NCBI GenBank assembly: GCA_036491755.1
Contig: DASXBJ010000034.1
Location: 1-13,837 of the forward strand
Length of the DNA stretch: 13,837 nt
Source: DASXBJ01 sp036491755
GTDB lineage: Bacteria > Chloroflexota > Dormibacteria > Dormibacterales > Dormibacteraceae
Direction: 5' to 3'
Below the pieces are notes generated by a model. The model was given only the letters and a program-made list of their open reading frames with translations. It had not been told where the DNA came from and ran no database searches. The position numbers and the translations under genes were made by a program. The first letter of the stretch is position 1; each line of letters starts with the position of its first letter. Shown here piece after piece: positions 1-6,515 of the stretch.

Positions 1-87
1 GGCGGCCGCCACCTCGAAGAATGGGCGCTGGAGCTTGCTGTGACGGCGTTCGTGCGCCACCGCGACACCGCCTACGACCAGCTGTTG

Positions 88-283
88 ATGGCTGGCGTCG
101 AACGTGCGAAGGCCCTGATCGCCGCGGGCTGGAATGTCGTACGGCAGAGCGGCTCGCACGAAGTCTGGGCGCACCCCGGGTCGCGAGGGCCGGATCGTCG
201 TGGCAGGCAAGGACAGCGACACGGTGCCAGTCGGCACGCTGAGTAGCATTCGACGAGCAAGCGGTTTGGATGATCTGCGTTGA
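88..283 (+). pseudogene. hicA: HicA-like mRNA interferase toxin, frameshifted
   Basis: HicA toxins are about 60-residue double-stranded-RNA-binding-fold mRNA interferases that are neutralised by HicB. From the ATG at 88 the frame gives the typical start, an amphipathic helix then GWNVVRQSGSHEVWAHP, including the G-S-H catalytic histidine motif. The frame then leaves homology. In the next frame, from about position 179, it resumes as GREGRIVVAGKDSDTVPVG followed by TLSSIRRASGLDDLR, which is the normal HicA C-terminal half, ending at the TGA at 281-283. Removing one C from the C4G3 run at 174-180 restores a 64-residue protein of normal length. The stop overlaps the hicB TTG start by 4 bp, as in an intact operon. 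It is either a real +1 disruption or a sequencing error in a homopolymer run. The starting frame is also open back to position 1, so an earlier start cannot be excluded. Confidence 0.72.
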
Positions 284-492
284 GCGAATACGTCGTGATC
301 TACGAGCAGGACCAAGACGGCGGCTGGGGTGCCTACATCCCTGACCTGCCGGGCGTCGTTGCGCTCGGCACCACGCGCGACGAAGTCTCCGGCCGCATCC
401 GCGAGGCAGTCACCGCGTACGCGGATGATCTGCGCGGGCGCGGTCACGAGCTACCGCCGCCGCATCATGCGGCCGGGACCATCGCGGCCTAG
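280..492 (+). CDS. hicB: HicB-family antitoxin
   Basis: A 70-residue protein starting at TTG 280, in the 4-bp overlap TTGA with the end of the HicA frame. It has the HicB partial RNase-H-like fold signature: an N-terminal strand YVVIYEQDQDGGWGAYIPDL, the PDLPG turn, then the helix beginning TRDEVSGRIREAVTAYADDL. It ends in a short proline/histidine tail (ELPPPHHAAG) and has no separate C-terminal DNA-binding domain, which is usual for the short HicB-like class. It should bind and block HicA and may help repress the operon. Gene order hicA-hicB is the common one. Family assignment is from motif recognition. The frameshift in its partner leaves open whether the pair still works. Confidence 0.8.
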   Translation: MSEYVVIYEQDQDGGWGAYIPDLPGVVALGTTRDEVSGRIREAVTAYADDLRGRGHELPPPHHAAGTIAA

Positions 493-511
493 CTCACAGA
501 GCCGCTGAGCT
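491..511 (+). terminator. Weak hairpin after hicB
   Basis: Arms AGCTCA (491-496) and TGAGCT (506-511) with a 9-nt loop start inside the hicB stop codon. There is no T-run after it, so it is only a possible intrinsic terminator or 3' stabiliser. Confidence 0.25.
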
Positions 512-781
512 CGGCACGGACCGGCAGCCAACGCTGTCGTCTCCGGCGTAGACGCAGGAGCCATCCGTTTCTGGCTCGGGAGCGGCCGTTCGGTCAGGGC
601 CAGTTGCTGATCCCTGGCGGCGATCACATCAACGCTCATGCGGGGACCCCTCGCTCTGCACGCGTGACGCGCATCCAATGACTCAAGTTGCCGCGCGACC
701 GATCATTTCGGACATAGGTCGTGAACGCAGACACCCCGGCGGCCTTGGGGATTGGCGGACTCGTATCCCTAAGTAGAGCGA
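512..781. other. Intergenic stretch without a supported gene
   Basis: Between the hicB hairpin and the secreted-protein stop I find no gene. A minus-strand reading frame from ATG 639 has an AGGGG box upstream, but it runs into hicB and has an unremarkable Arg/Ala/Pro composition. No tRNA, repeat or clear terminator is visible. Confidence 0.4.
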
Positions 782-1399
782 TCAGCCTCGACTCCACGGA
801 TCGATGAACACGTCATCGATCCGTGGACTGCCAGAGAGGCCGGTGAAGGTCACAGATACCTGGGCGGTGCCGCCTGACGCCGCCCCCAGCACGGCCGAGC
901 TCGTGAGCATCACCGGCGTCGGCGTCCATTCGCCGCCTGCGACCGCGATCCCAGCCGGGATCACCGAACTCCCGTCCGCCACTGTGACCGCGACCGATCC
1001 GCTGCCTGCAATGAAGAAACGGATCGAAGGATATGTCGCGTCGACGCACGTTAGAGGCGACCGGGCTGATGACCCGCCTGGCAGAGATAGCGAGGAGGAG
1101 CCGAGCGTGCCGGTGGCCGCGTACGGCTCGCTGCCCGCGACAAGCTTGGCGCCGCCGGTCAACGTCCAAGTCGAGCTCTCGAAGTCGCCGCCAGGCGCCA
1201 GCTCGTAGTAGGCAAGGTCCAACCACGGGGCGAACGGCTGGCTGACTGCCGAGAGGGTGCAGGTGTTGGGACCGACCAACGACGTCGGGCTGACCGGGTT
1301 GGCCTGCCCGTTCGAGATGCACGGCGCGACGAGACCCCCGGTCCCCAAGATGCATACGACCGAGACGGTCCTAGTCAAACGACGGGTTGAGCTGATCAT
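782..1399 (-). CDS. Secreted protein of unknown function
   Basis: A 205-residue protein. I chose the ATG at 1399 (MISSTRRLTRTV) because GGAGGGGGG lies about 4 nt upstream. An in-frame start 15 codons earlier would put this box inside the gene. The N-terminus is a classical signal peptide: Arg-rich n-region, hydrophobic core VSVVCILGTGGLVAP, and likely cleavage near NGQA|NP. The Cys after VAP does not form a good lipobox, because Pro precedes it. The mature part has two cysteines (PNTCTLS and PLTCVDA) that could pair. It carries a beta-rich pattern with phrases such as APWLDLAYYELAPGGDFESS, SLSLPGGSSA and RIDDVFIDPW, which I recall from uncharacterised Thermoleophilia exported proteins, possibly jelly-roll/carbohydrate-binding-like. 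Its promoter region carries the same tandem dyad as the RiPP operon, suggesting co-expression. Function unknown. Confidence 0.8.
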   Translation of the reverse strand: MISSTRRLTRTVSVVCILGTGGLVAPCISNGQANPVSPTSLVGPNTCTLSAVSQPFAPWLDLAYYELAPGGDFESSTWTLTGGAKLVAGSEPYAATGTLGSSSLSLPGGSSARSPLTCVDATYPSIRFFIAGSGSVAVTVADGSSVIPAGIAVAGGEWTPTPVMLTSSAVLGAASGGTAQVSVTFTGLSGSPRIDDVFIDPWSRG

Positions 1400-1474
1400 T
1401 GGCCCCCCTCCTCCGGATCGGCATTGCGACCTGGTTGACAGCAATTTGGACCGCGCACATTCGCCGGGCCTCGT

Positions 1475-1498
1475 TCTGCCCTCCTGTATTCCCCGGTC
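1475..1498 (-). promoter_or_regulatory. Conserved promoter-proximal box of the secreted-protein gene
   Basis: Plus-strand TCTGCC (1475-1480) followed by a TGTATTCCCCGG-like segment matches TCTGCC (10554-10559) followed by TTGATTCCCGGG in front of the RiPP operon. The two copies lie 31-32 bp from the neighbouring tandem dyad. On the coding (minus) strand it reads CGGGGAAT then GGCAGA. It is probably core promoter or an additional protein-binding box. The sigma class cannot be assigned. Confidence 0.4.
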
Positions 1499-1511
1499 GT
1501 GCTCCGTCCTC

Positions 1512-1552
1512 TGATGAGCTTCATCAAGTGCTGCTGATGATTTTTCTCATCG
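1512..1552 (-). promoter_or_regulatory. Tandem dyad operator, copy 1 (upstream of secreted-protein gene)
   Basis: Site A is TGATGA-GCT-TCATCA (1512-1526), a perfect inverted repeat with a 3-nt centre. Site B is TGATGA-TTTTTC-TCATCG (1535-1552), a dyad with a 6-nt centre. The sites are 8 nt apart. The same A-B arrangement with identical spacing occurs at 10590-10630 before the RiPP operon. It lies about 113 bp upstream of the ATG at 1399, as expected for an activator or repressor site acting on the minus-strand promoter. The cognate regulator is not identified. Confidence 0.65.
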
Positions 1553-1675
1553 GCGGCATCCCTGCCTCTCACGCCCGTCAGCCAGCTGCTGGCAGGCCGC
1601 GAACTCCGTCAGGACCCGGCGATGTTTCATTGTCTGCGCGGCGGCGGAGACATTGCGCGACGGCGACCGATGTTT

Positions 1676-1702
1676 GAACCCGCCCGTACGGTTATCGGGT
1701 TC
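1676..1702 (-). terminator. Hairpin downstream of the first response regulator
   Basis: Arms GAACCCG (1676-1682) and CGGGTTC (1696-1702) with a 13-nt loop lie 40 bp beyond the stop of the minus-strand regulator. A second small dyad, GGCTGA/TCAGCC (1730-1747), overlaps the stop codon itself. Neither has a U-tract. They probably separate the regulator transcript from the promoter region of the secreted-protein gene. Confidence 0.35.
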
Positions 1703-1741
1703 CTAAGGCATCCCGAGGTTCAGGCGATGGGCTGATGAGCT

Positions 1742-2575
1742 TCAGCCGACGCAAGGCGTTCTTATCCACGCCTCCTCCTGGCGCAGGCGTTGTGCGGCGG
1801 CGACGGCGTCGTGACGTGAGTGCACGCCCAACTTACGCAGGACGCGGTAGATGTGGCTGTAGACGGTGCTTGGTGAGAGCACGAGTCGCTCTGTGATGTC
1901 CTCGGTCGAGGCGCCGTCGCCGAGCAGCTCGACGATCTGCCACTCCCGCGTTGTCAGGCTGCTTCGGAGTGGTCGCCAGCCGCCAGCGGGCATCTCTCGT
2001 CGCCACCGCTCTAGCAGCGGCGTCATGAGCCGACCGGGGACGATCGTCTCGCCGCCCGCAGCGAGGACAACCAGTCGCGCGAACTGATCCAGGTCGATGT
2101 CCTTGTCGATGTGCCCGACCGCGCCCGCGCGCAACGCCGCCAGCACCGTTTGGTCTTGGTCCGCCGCGGCCGAAACCGTCACGACGCGCACGGGCGGCAG
2201 GATCGCTACCAAGTTGCGGATCAGCTCGACGCCGCCGGCGGGCGGCAGCGCGATGTCGGTCAACAGCAGTGTCGGACGATAGTGGCGGGCTAGCTCGAAC
2301 GCCTCGCGACTGTCGCGAGCACCCGCGACGACTACCACGCCGGGCGCTGCCTGCAGAACGTCTTGCATCATCCGTCGCGCCAGCCCGTCTGGGTCGGCGA
2401 TCAGGACCCGTATGCGCTGATCCCCCGGGTGCGGCCCGTCGCCAGAGATTCGATCACGACTTGCTGACTGCGATGAAATCACGACTCGCTCCCCTGGGGT
2501 CTTGAGCGGCGTCCCCTGCGCCGCACGCGACATCACGGTCTGAGGCAACCAACAGAACGCCTCGCGGGTTCTCAA
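1742..2575 (-). CDS. NarL/LuxR-family orphan response regulator
   Basis: A 277-residue two-domain regulator. The start is TTG 2575, supported by GAGGAGGT upstream. The next ATG (2533) has no ribosome-binding site. An N-terminal tail of about 54 residues precedes a receiver domain (about 55-172) with acidic residue D61, phosphoacceptor D107 (LLLTDIALPP), S135 and K158 (GHIDKD). The usual second acidic-pocket residue next to D61 is proline, so phosphorylation may be atypical. The LuxR HTH (about 206-265) is LTTREWQIVELLGDGASTED and on to VYSHIYRVLRKLGVHSR. No histidine kinase is encoded in the window. It is a close paralogue of the regulator at 11659-12486 and lies between the secreted-protein gene and the divergent AfsR-like gene. 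It is a candidate regulator of the dyad-controlled promoters by position only. Confidence 0.9.
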   Translation of the reverse strand: MRTREAFCWLPQTVMSRAAQGTPLKTPGERVVISSQSASRDRISGDGPHPGDQRIRVLIADPDGLARRMMQDVLQAAPGVVVVAGARDSREAFELARHYRPTLLLTDIALPPAGGVELIRNLVAILPPVRVVTVSAAADQDQTVLAALRAGAVGHIDKDIDLDQFARLVVLAAGGETIVPGRLMTPLLERWRREMPAGGWRPLRSSLTTREWQIVELLGDGASTEDITERLVLSPSTVYSHIYRVLRKLGVHSRHDAVAAAQRLRQEEAWIRTPCVG

Positions 2576-2638
2576 GCACCTCTTACCTCCTCGTTCGACT
2601 CCCTCGATTCAAGGCCCGCGCGGTCGCCGAACCCGGGC

Positions 2639-2667
2639 AATGCACCCCGATCTGGCCCCACGGTCAA
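2639..2667 (-). promoter_or_regulatory. Candidate promoter of the first response regulator
   Basis: On the minus strand TTGACC (2662-2667) is followed after exactly 17 nt by TGCATT (2639-2644), a 5/6 and 3/6 match to sigma-70 hexamers, about 64 bp upstream of the TTG start. Confidence 0.4.
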
Positions 2668-2695
2668 CGCCAGCGAAGTTGGCCCGGTTGTGAGC

Positions 2696-2724
2696 TTGTC
2701 GCGGCGGGTCAGATCAGAGAGAAT
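2696..2724 (+). promoter_or_regulatory. Candidate promoter of the AfsR-like gene
   Basis: TTGTCG (2696-2701), 17-nt spacer, GAGAAT (2719-2724), each 4/6 to the sigma-70 hexamers, giving a 5' leader of about 35 nt before the ATG at 2766. It lies back-to-back with the promoter of the divergent regulator. Confidence 0.35.
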
Positions 2725-2765
2725 GAATGGGTCCGCTTATGGATCGCTAATCGACCGCTAAGCAG

Positions 2766-5747
2766 ATGCGGTTTGGAATCCTAGGTCCGCTTGAGGTCGC
2801 CGATGGCGACAGTCTGGTTTCACTTGCGGGGGCGCAGCGCTCGCTATTGGCGTTGCTTCTGCTCAGCGCGAACGAGGTCGTCTCCGCGGATCGGCTAATC
2901 GAAGAGCTGTGGGGCGAAGAGGGCCCGGAGTCGGGGCGTGCCGCGCTGCAGGTGCGGATCTCGCAGCTGCGAAAGGCGCTCGGGACCGGCGGCGGGCGGA
3001 TTGCCACTCGGGCGCCGGGATACCTTTTGCGCGTCGATCCCGACGAGCTTGACCTTCACGGATTCGAGCGGCTGGTTGACGAGGCGGTCGGTGCCGAGCC
3101 GGCGGAGGCGGCCGCGAAGTTGCGCGAGGCGCTTGGCTTGTGGCGCGGCGCTCCGCTTGTCGATGTGTCCGAGGCGTCGTTCGCGCAGCCGGCGATCAGG
3201 CGGCTGGAGGAGCTGCGACTCGCGGCGTTTGAGAAGCGCATCGACGCTGATCTTGAGCTCGGGCGCCAGGCGGACCTGATCGGCGAGCTGAGGACGCTGG
3301 TTGATGAGCATCCGTTGCGTGAGCATCTGCACGCACAGCTGATGCTGGCGCTGTACCGATGCGGCCGGCAGGCAGAAGCGCTCGCCGCGTACCAGAGTGC
3401 TAGGCGTGTGCTGGTCGAGCAGCTGGCAATCGAGCCGAACGCATCGCTGCGCCAGCTAGAGCAGGCGATCCTTCGCCAGGAACCCTCGCTTGACCTCGCA
3501 GCCATGGTCGCGCCGCGCGCGCCGCCCACCGATGCGGGATCGGAGACCTCGCGGTCAGGCCTGCGCGAGGACCGAAATGCGTTTCACAACCTGCCCGCTC
3601 AGGTCTCCAGCTTCGTCGGTCGAGAGCGCCAGCTGAGCGAGACCCGGGAGCTGTTGTCGCGCGCGCGCGTGATCACGTTGACCGGCGCCGGGGGCGTGGG
3701 CAAGACGCGGCTCGCGCTCCAGCTCGCAGCGACCATGTCGGACGGGTTGGGTGATGGACCCTGGTTTGTCGATCTTGCGCCACTCACGGACGCGACGCTG
3801 GTCGCCGCCAAGCTGGCGGGCGTTCTCGGAGTGCCGGAGCAGCCGGGACGATCGCTGCCGCAGTCCCTGATCGCGTCGTGCTGGGACCGACAGATACTCG
3901 TGATCCTGGACAACTGCGAGCACGTGATCGACGAGGTGGCGAACGTCGCCGACCAGTTGGTGCGCGGTTGTCCGAGGATGACCATCCTCGCGACCAGCCG
4001 CGAGCCGCTCGCGATCGAAGGCGAGCATCTGTACCGCGTCCCCTCTCTGTCCGTCCCGCCGCCGAGCGCCGATCCCGACCACCTGCTCGCGTGCGACGCG
4101 GTTCGGCTGTTCGCTGAGCGCGCGCGCCAGCAACGCTCCGACTTTGCCGTAGACCCCCACAACGCGTCTGAGGTGGGAAGAATATGCCGCCGCCTGGACG
4201 GGATCCCACTCGCGATCGAGCTCGCCGCGGCCCGGCTGCGCACGTTGCCGCTCGACGAGATCGACAACCGGCTCGATGAAAGTTTCCGACTACTCACCGG
4301 CGGACATCGCAACACGCCGCCACGGCAGCAGACGCTCGAAGCCCTGATCGATTGGTCATATGACCTATTGAGCCCAGCAGAACAGGAGATGCTGGAGCGC
4401 CTATCGGTGTTTGCCGGCGGGTTTGATCTCCACAGCGCCGAGGCGGTGGCAGGCGCCGGCGTCGGCTCGCCGGTTGGCGATCTCGATCGGCTCTCGGCGT
4501 TGGTTGACAAGAGCCTGCTCCAAGGCGACGACGCCGGATCGGGCCGCTACCGGTTACTCGACACGGTGCGCGAGTATGCATCCGCCAAGCTGCGGGCGCG
4601 AAGCCAGAGAGCGGCCAGCCTGTTGCGCGCGGCGCACCGTGATAACTACCTCGCGTTGGCCGAGACGGCGGCGCCGCACCTCATCGGACACGGCCAGACC
4701 GAATGGCTGGACCGCCTCGAGCTCGATTTCGACAATCTCCGCGCCGCGATCTCCAACAGTCTCCAGGACGCTAACCCCGCCGCTGCACTGCGACTGGGCC
4801 GCGCTCTGTGTTATTTCTGGCTTTACCGCCAGCCCCAGGCTGAAGGCGCGGCGGCCCTAGCCACTGCGCTTGACCGCCCAGAGGCTCAACAGCCCGACCT
4901 CACACGCGGCCGCGCTCTGGTCGCCGCAGCCGTCCTTCTCACGATGATCACCGATGAATACGACGCAGCGGCCGCGCGCGCTCAGGAAGCGCTGGCGATC
5001 GCTTCCGCACGTGGGGATGACCACCTCCGCGCCGAAGCGCTACACGTGCTTGCCCTCATCAACGGGAGTCTAGGTAACGACCAGGCCCACCTCGAACTCA
5101 CCCGCGAAGGGCTTGCCTTGGCCATGTCGCTGGCCGACCCGCATCTCATGGCACTGTTCCTGATGACGAGGGGATCTTCTCCGCAGCTGACTCACGCCGA
5201 GCGTGCCCGAACGGTCGAGAAAAGCCTGGAGCTGAGTCGTCAAGCCGGCAACAACGTGCTCTGCATCGGCACTCTCAACAACCTCAGTTACCTCGAAATG
5301 GAAGAGGGAAAGATCAGCGCGGCGCGCGCGCGTCTTGCCGAGGGAGTTCGTCTGGCACGCGAGATCGGGGACCGACGAGGCCTGAGCTTGGTTTCGTGCA
5401 CTCTCGGCTTCGCGTCGTACCTCGACAACGCCGACGCCGATGCTCGCGCGATGTTCGAGCAATCGCTGGCCACGGCGCAGCTCAATGGCGACCCGTTGAT
5501 GATCGCTTACGCGGACCTCGGCCTGGCATTGATAGCGAGCCGCACCGGAGACACGCAAGCAGCTGCGGTGCTGCACGGCGCGGCCGACGCGATCCACGAC
5601 AAGCTCGGTACCCGGTTCGACACGCTGGAATCCCGGCTGCGCGATGCCGACATTGTCCGACTTCGAGCGGCGTTGGGCGACCGTGCATTTCACGCCGCTT
5701 ATACAGCCGGCCACCCACCTGACCTGGCCGCCGGTACACCCACTTGA
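2766..5747 (+). CDS. AfsR/SARP-like transcriptional regulator (wHTH-BTAD-NB-ARC-TPR)
   Basis: A 993-residue regulator. ATG 2766 is the first usable start, since an in-frame TAA lies at 2748; no ribosome-binding site is visible. Domains are: an OmpR-type winged helix (about 1-95, GPLEVADG to VRISQLRKALG); a bacterial transcriptional activator domain (about 98-245, ending YRCGRQAEALAAYQSARRVL); an STAND/NB-ARC ATPase with FVGRE (about 283), Walker A GAGGVGKT (about 307-314), Walker B ILVILDN with D382, and the sensor-like ATSREPL; then winged-helix and TPR-like helices to the C-terminus. This is the architecture of large SARPs that activate secondary-metabolite clusters by ATP-dependent oligomerisation. 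It is convergent with the RiPP operon, 75 bp from its last gene, and divergent from the response regulator. A role as cluster activator is an inference from family and position. Confidence 0.93.
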   Translation: MRFGILGPLEVADGDSLVSLAGAQRSLLALLLLSANEVVSADRLIEELWGEEGPESGRAALQVRISQLRKALGTGGGRIATRAPGYLLRVDPDELDLHGFERLVDEAVGAEPAEAAAKLREALGLWRGAPLVDVSEASFAQPAIRRLEELRLAAFEKRIDADLELGRQADLIGELRTLVDEHPLREHLHAQLMLALYRCGRQAEALAAYQSARRVLVEQLAIEPNASLRQLEQAILRQEPSLDLAAMVAPRAPPTDAGSETSRSGLREDRNAFHNLPAQVSSFVGRERQLSETRELLSRARVITLTGAGGVGKTRLALQLAATMSDGLGDGPWFVDLAPLTDATLVAAKLAGVLGVPEQPGRSLPQSLIASCWDRQILVILDNCEHVIDEVANVADQLVRGCPRMTILATSREPLAIEGEHLYRVPSLSVPPPSADPDHLLACDAVRLFAERARQQRSDFAVDPHNASEVGRICRRLDGIPLAIELAAARLRTLPLDEIDNRLDESFRLLTGGHRNTPPRQQTLEALIDWSYDLLSPAEQEMLERLSVFAGGFDLHSAEAVAGAGVGSPVGDLDRLSALVDKSLLQGDDAGSGRYRLLDTVREYASAKLRARSQRAASLLRAAHRDNYLALAETAAPHLIGHGQTEWLDRLELDFDNLRAAISNSLQDANPAAALRLGRALCYFWLYRQPQAEGAAALATALDRPEAQQPDLTRGRALVAAAVLLTMITDEYDAAAARAQEALAIASARGDDHLRAEALHVLALINGSLGNDQAHLELTREGLALAMSLADPHLMALFLMTRGSSPQLTHAERARTVEKSLELSRQAGNNVLCIGTLNNLSYLEMEEGKISAARARLAEGVRLAREIGDRRGLSLVSCTLGFASYLDNADADARAMFEQSLATAQLNGDPLMIAYADLGLALIASRTGDTQAAAVLHGAADAIHDKLGTRFDTLESRLRDADIVRLRAALGDRAFHAAYTAGHPPDLAAGTPT

Positions 5748-5759
5748 GCGTCAGCGCGT

Positions 5760-5773
5760 ATCGGCATCCCGAT
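5760..5773. terminator. Small hairpin between convergent genes
   Basis: ATCGG (5760-5764), loop CATC, CCGAT (5769-5773) in the 75-bp gap between the AfsR-like gene and the protease gene. The stem is only 5 bp and there is no U-tract, so a terminator role is weakly supported. Confidence 0.2.
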
Positions 5774-5822
5774 TCAGCGTCCACCAAGCCATGACAAGGG
5801 CCGGCGGACAGCTTTCGGCGAT

Positions 5823-6515
5823 TCAATTCCTCGTCGCAAGAGGTGACCGAGAGGCCTCAAGGAACCCACGGATGTGCTCAACGTCGATCACAACCCCGTT
5901 GGAGACGACAGCTGAGTTCCCACCGGCGTCCGGGACGGTCCTGCTGACCGTCGCAGCCGCCATGCCGCGGACCCTTCCCTCCATATCAAATACGGGTCCG
6001 CCACTCATGCCTACGAGGCACGAGTCCTGCACGATGTAGCCATCGTATATCTTCCTGCCGATCACGACCTGAGTGGCATCGACGACGAACGTCGGCTGCC
6101 AGTAACGCCGGATGCTCCCCACGAGACCGCCCTCTGAACTGATGGAGAGAACCGGCATCGGATACCCTGCGAGGCAGACGGAGTTCCCAGGCCGGACGGG
6201 CTCGTTAGAGAGCGTCACCGGCTCCAGGTAGTCTCGACACACCCTCCCGAGGTAAAGGTCATGTGCGCTATCACTCGCCAAATGTTCAATCTCTACGGCC
6301 GGTGCGCACACCTCATCCGGGACCTTTCCGTAGTAGTACATCGTTGATCCAGTAGGTGCCCCGGCGACGACGTGGTCTGCGGTCAGGAATACCCCAGTGT
6401 CGTCGAGAAAGAATCCAGTCCCCCTGACCCCGAAGTTGGGGAGATCGCCGTCCGACTGGACAAAGAAGATCGGGAAGATCGACTCCGTGATTCTCGCGAC
6501 CGCATCAGCGTACAT
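5823..6515 (-). CDS. Trypsin-fold serine protease, candidate leader peptidase of the RiPP cluster
   Basis: A 230-residue S1/HtrA-like peptidase. The start is ATG 6515 (MYADAVARITES) with GGAGGGG 4 nt upstream; the same frame is open further upstream but has non-protein-like composition and overlaps the ATPase gene. The catalytic triad is complete: H48 in LTADHVV, D86 in SAHDLYLG, S171 in LVGMSGGPVF. There is no signal peptide or membrane segment and no PDZ domain, so it probably acts in the cytoplasm, unlike most S1 proteases. It is the last gene of the RiPP operon and overlaps the ATPase gene by 11 nt, so translation is coupled. Leader removal from the precursors is the most economical role. 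Those precursors have almost no Lys/Arg, so the specificity should not be tryptic. Alternatives are immunity or quality control. Confidence 0.85.
   Translation of the reverse strand: MYADAVARITESIFPIFFVQSDGDLPNFGVRGTGFFLDDTGVFLTADHVVAGAPTGSTMYYYGKVPDEVCAPAVEIEHLASDSAHDLYLGRVCRDYLEPVTLSNEPVRPGNSVCLAGYPMPVLSISSEGGLVGSIRRYWQPTFVVDATQVVIGRKIYDGYIVQDSCLVGMSGGPVFDMEGRVRGMAAATVSRTVPDAGGNSAVVSNGVVIDVEHIRGFLEASRSPLATRN

Noticed and set aside
451..678. Minus-strand open frame with AGGGG before ATG 639
   Set aside because: It overlaps hicB antisense, and its composition is the usual Arg/Ala/Pro of stop-poor GC-rich DNA.
804..1208. 134-codon plus-strand frame
   Set aside because: Antisense to the secreted-protein gene, which has a signal peptide, a strong ribosome-binding site and a recognisable sequence type.
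1676..1702. Possible tRNA T-arm (GGGTTCAAAC on the minus strand)
   Set aside because: No acceptor or anticodon arm can be built around it; better read as a plain hairpin.
1733..1747. Third TGATGAGCTTCA copy overlapping the first response regulator's stop
   Set aside because: Matches only 12 nt of site A, has no site B beside it, and is equally explained as half of a small GGCTGA/TCAGCC hairpin.
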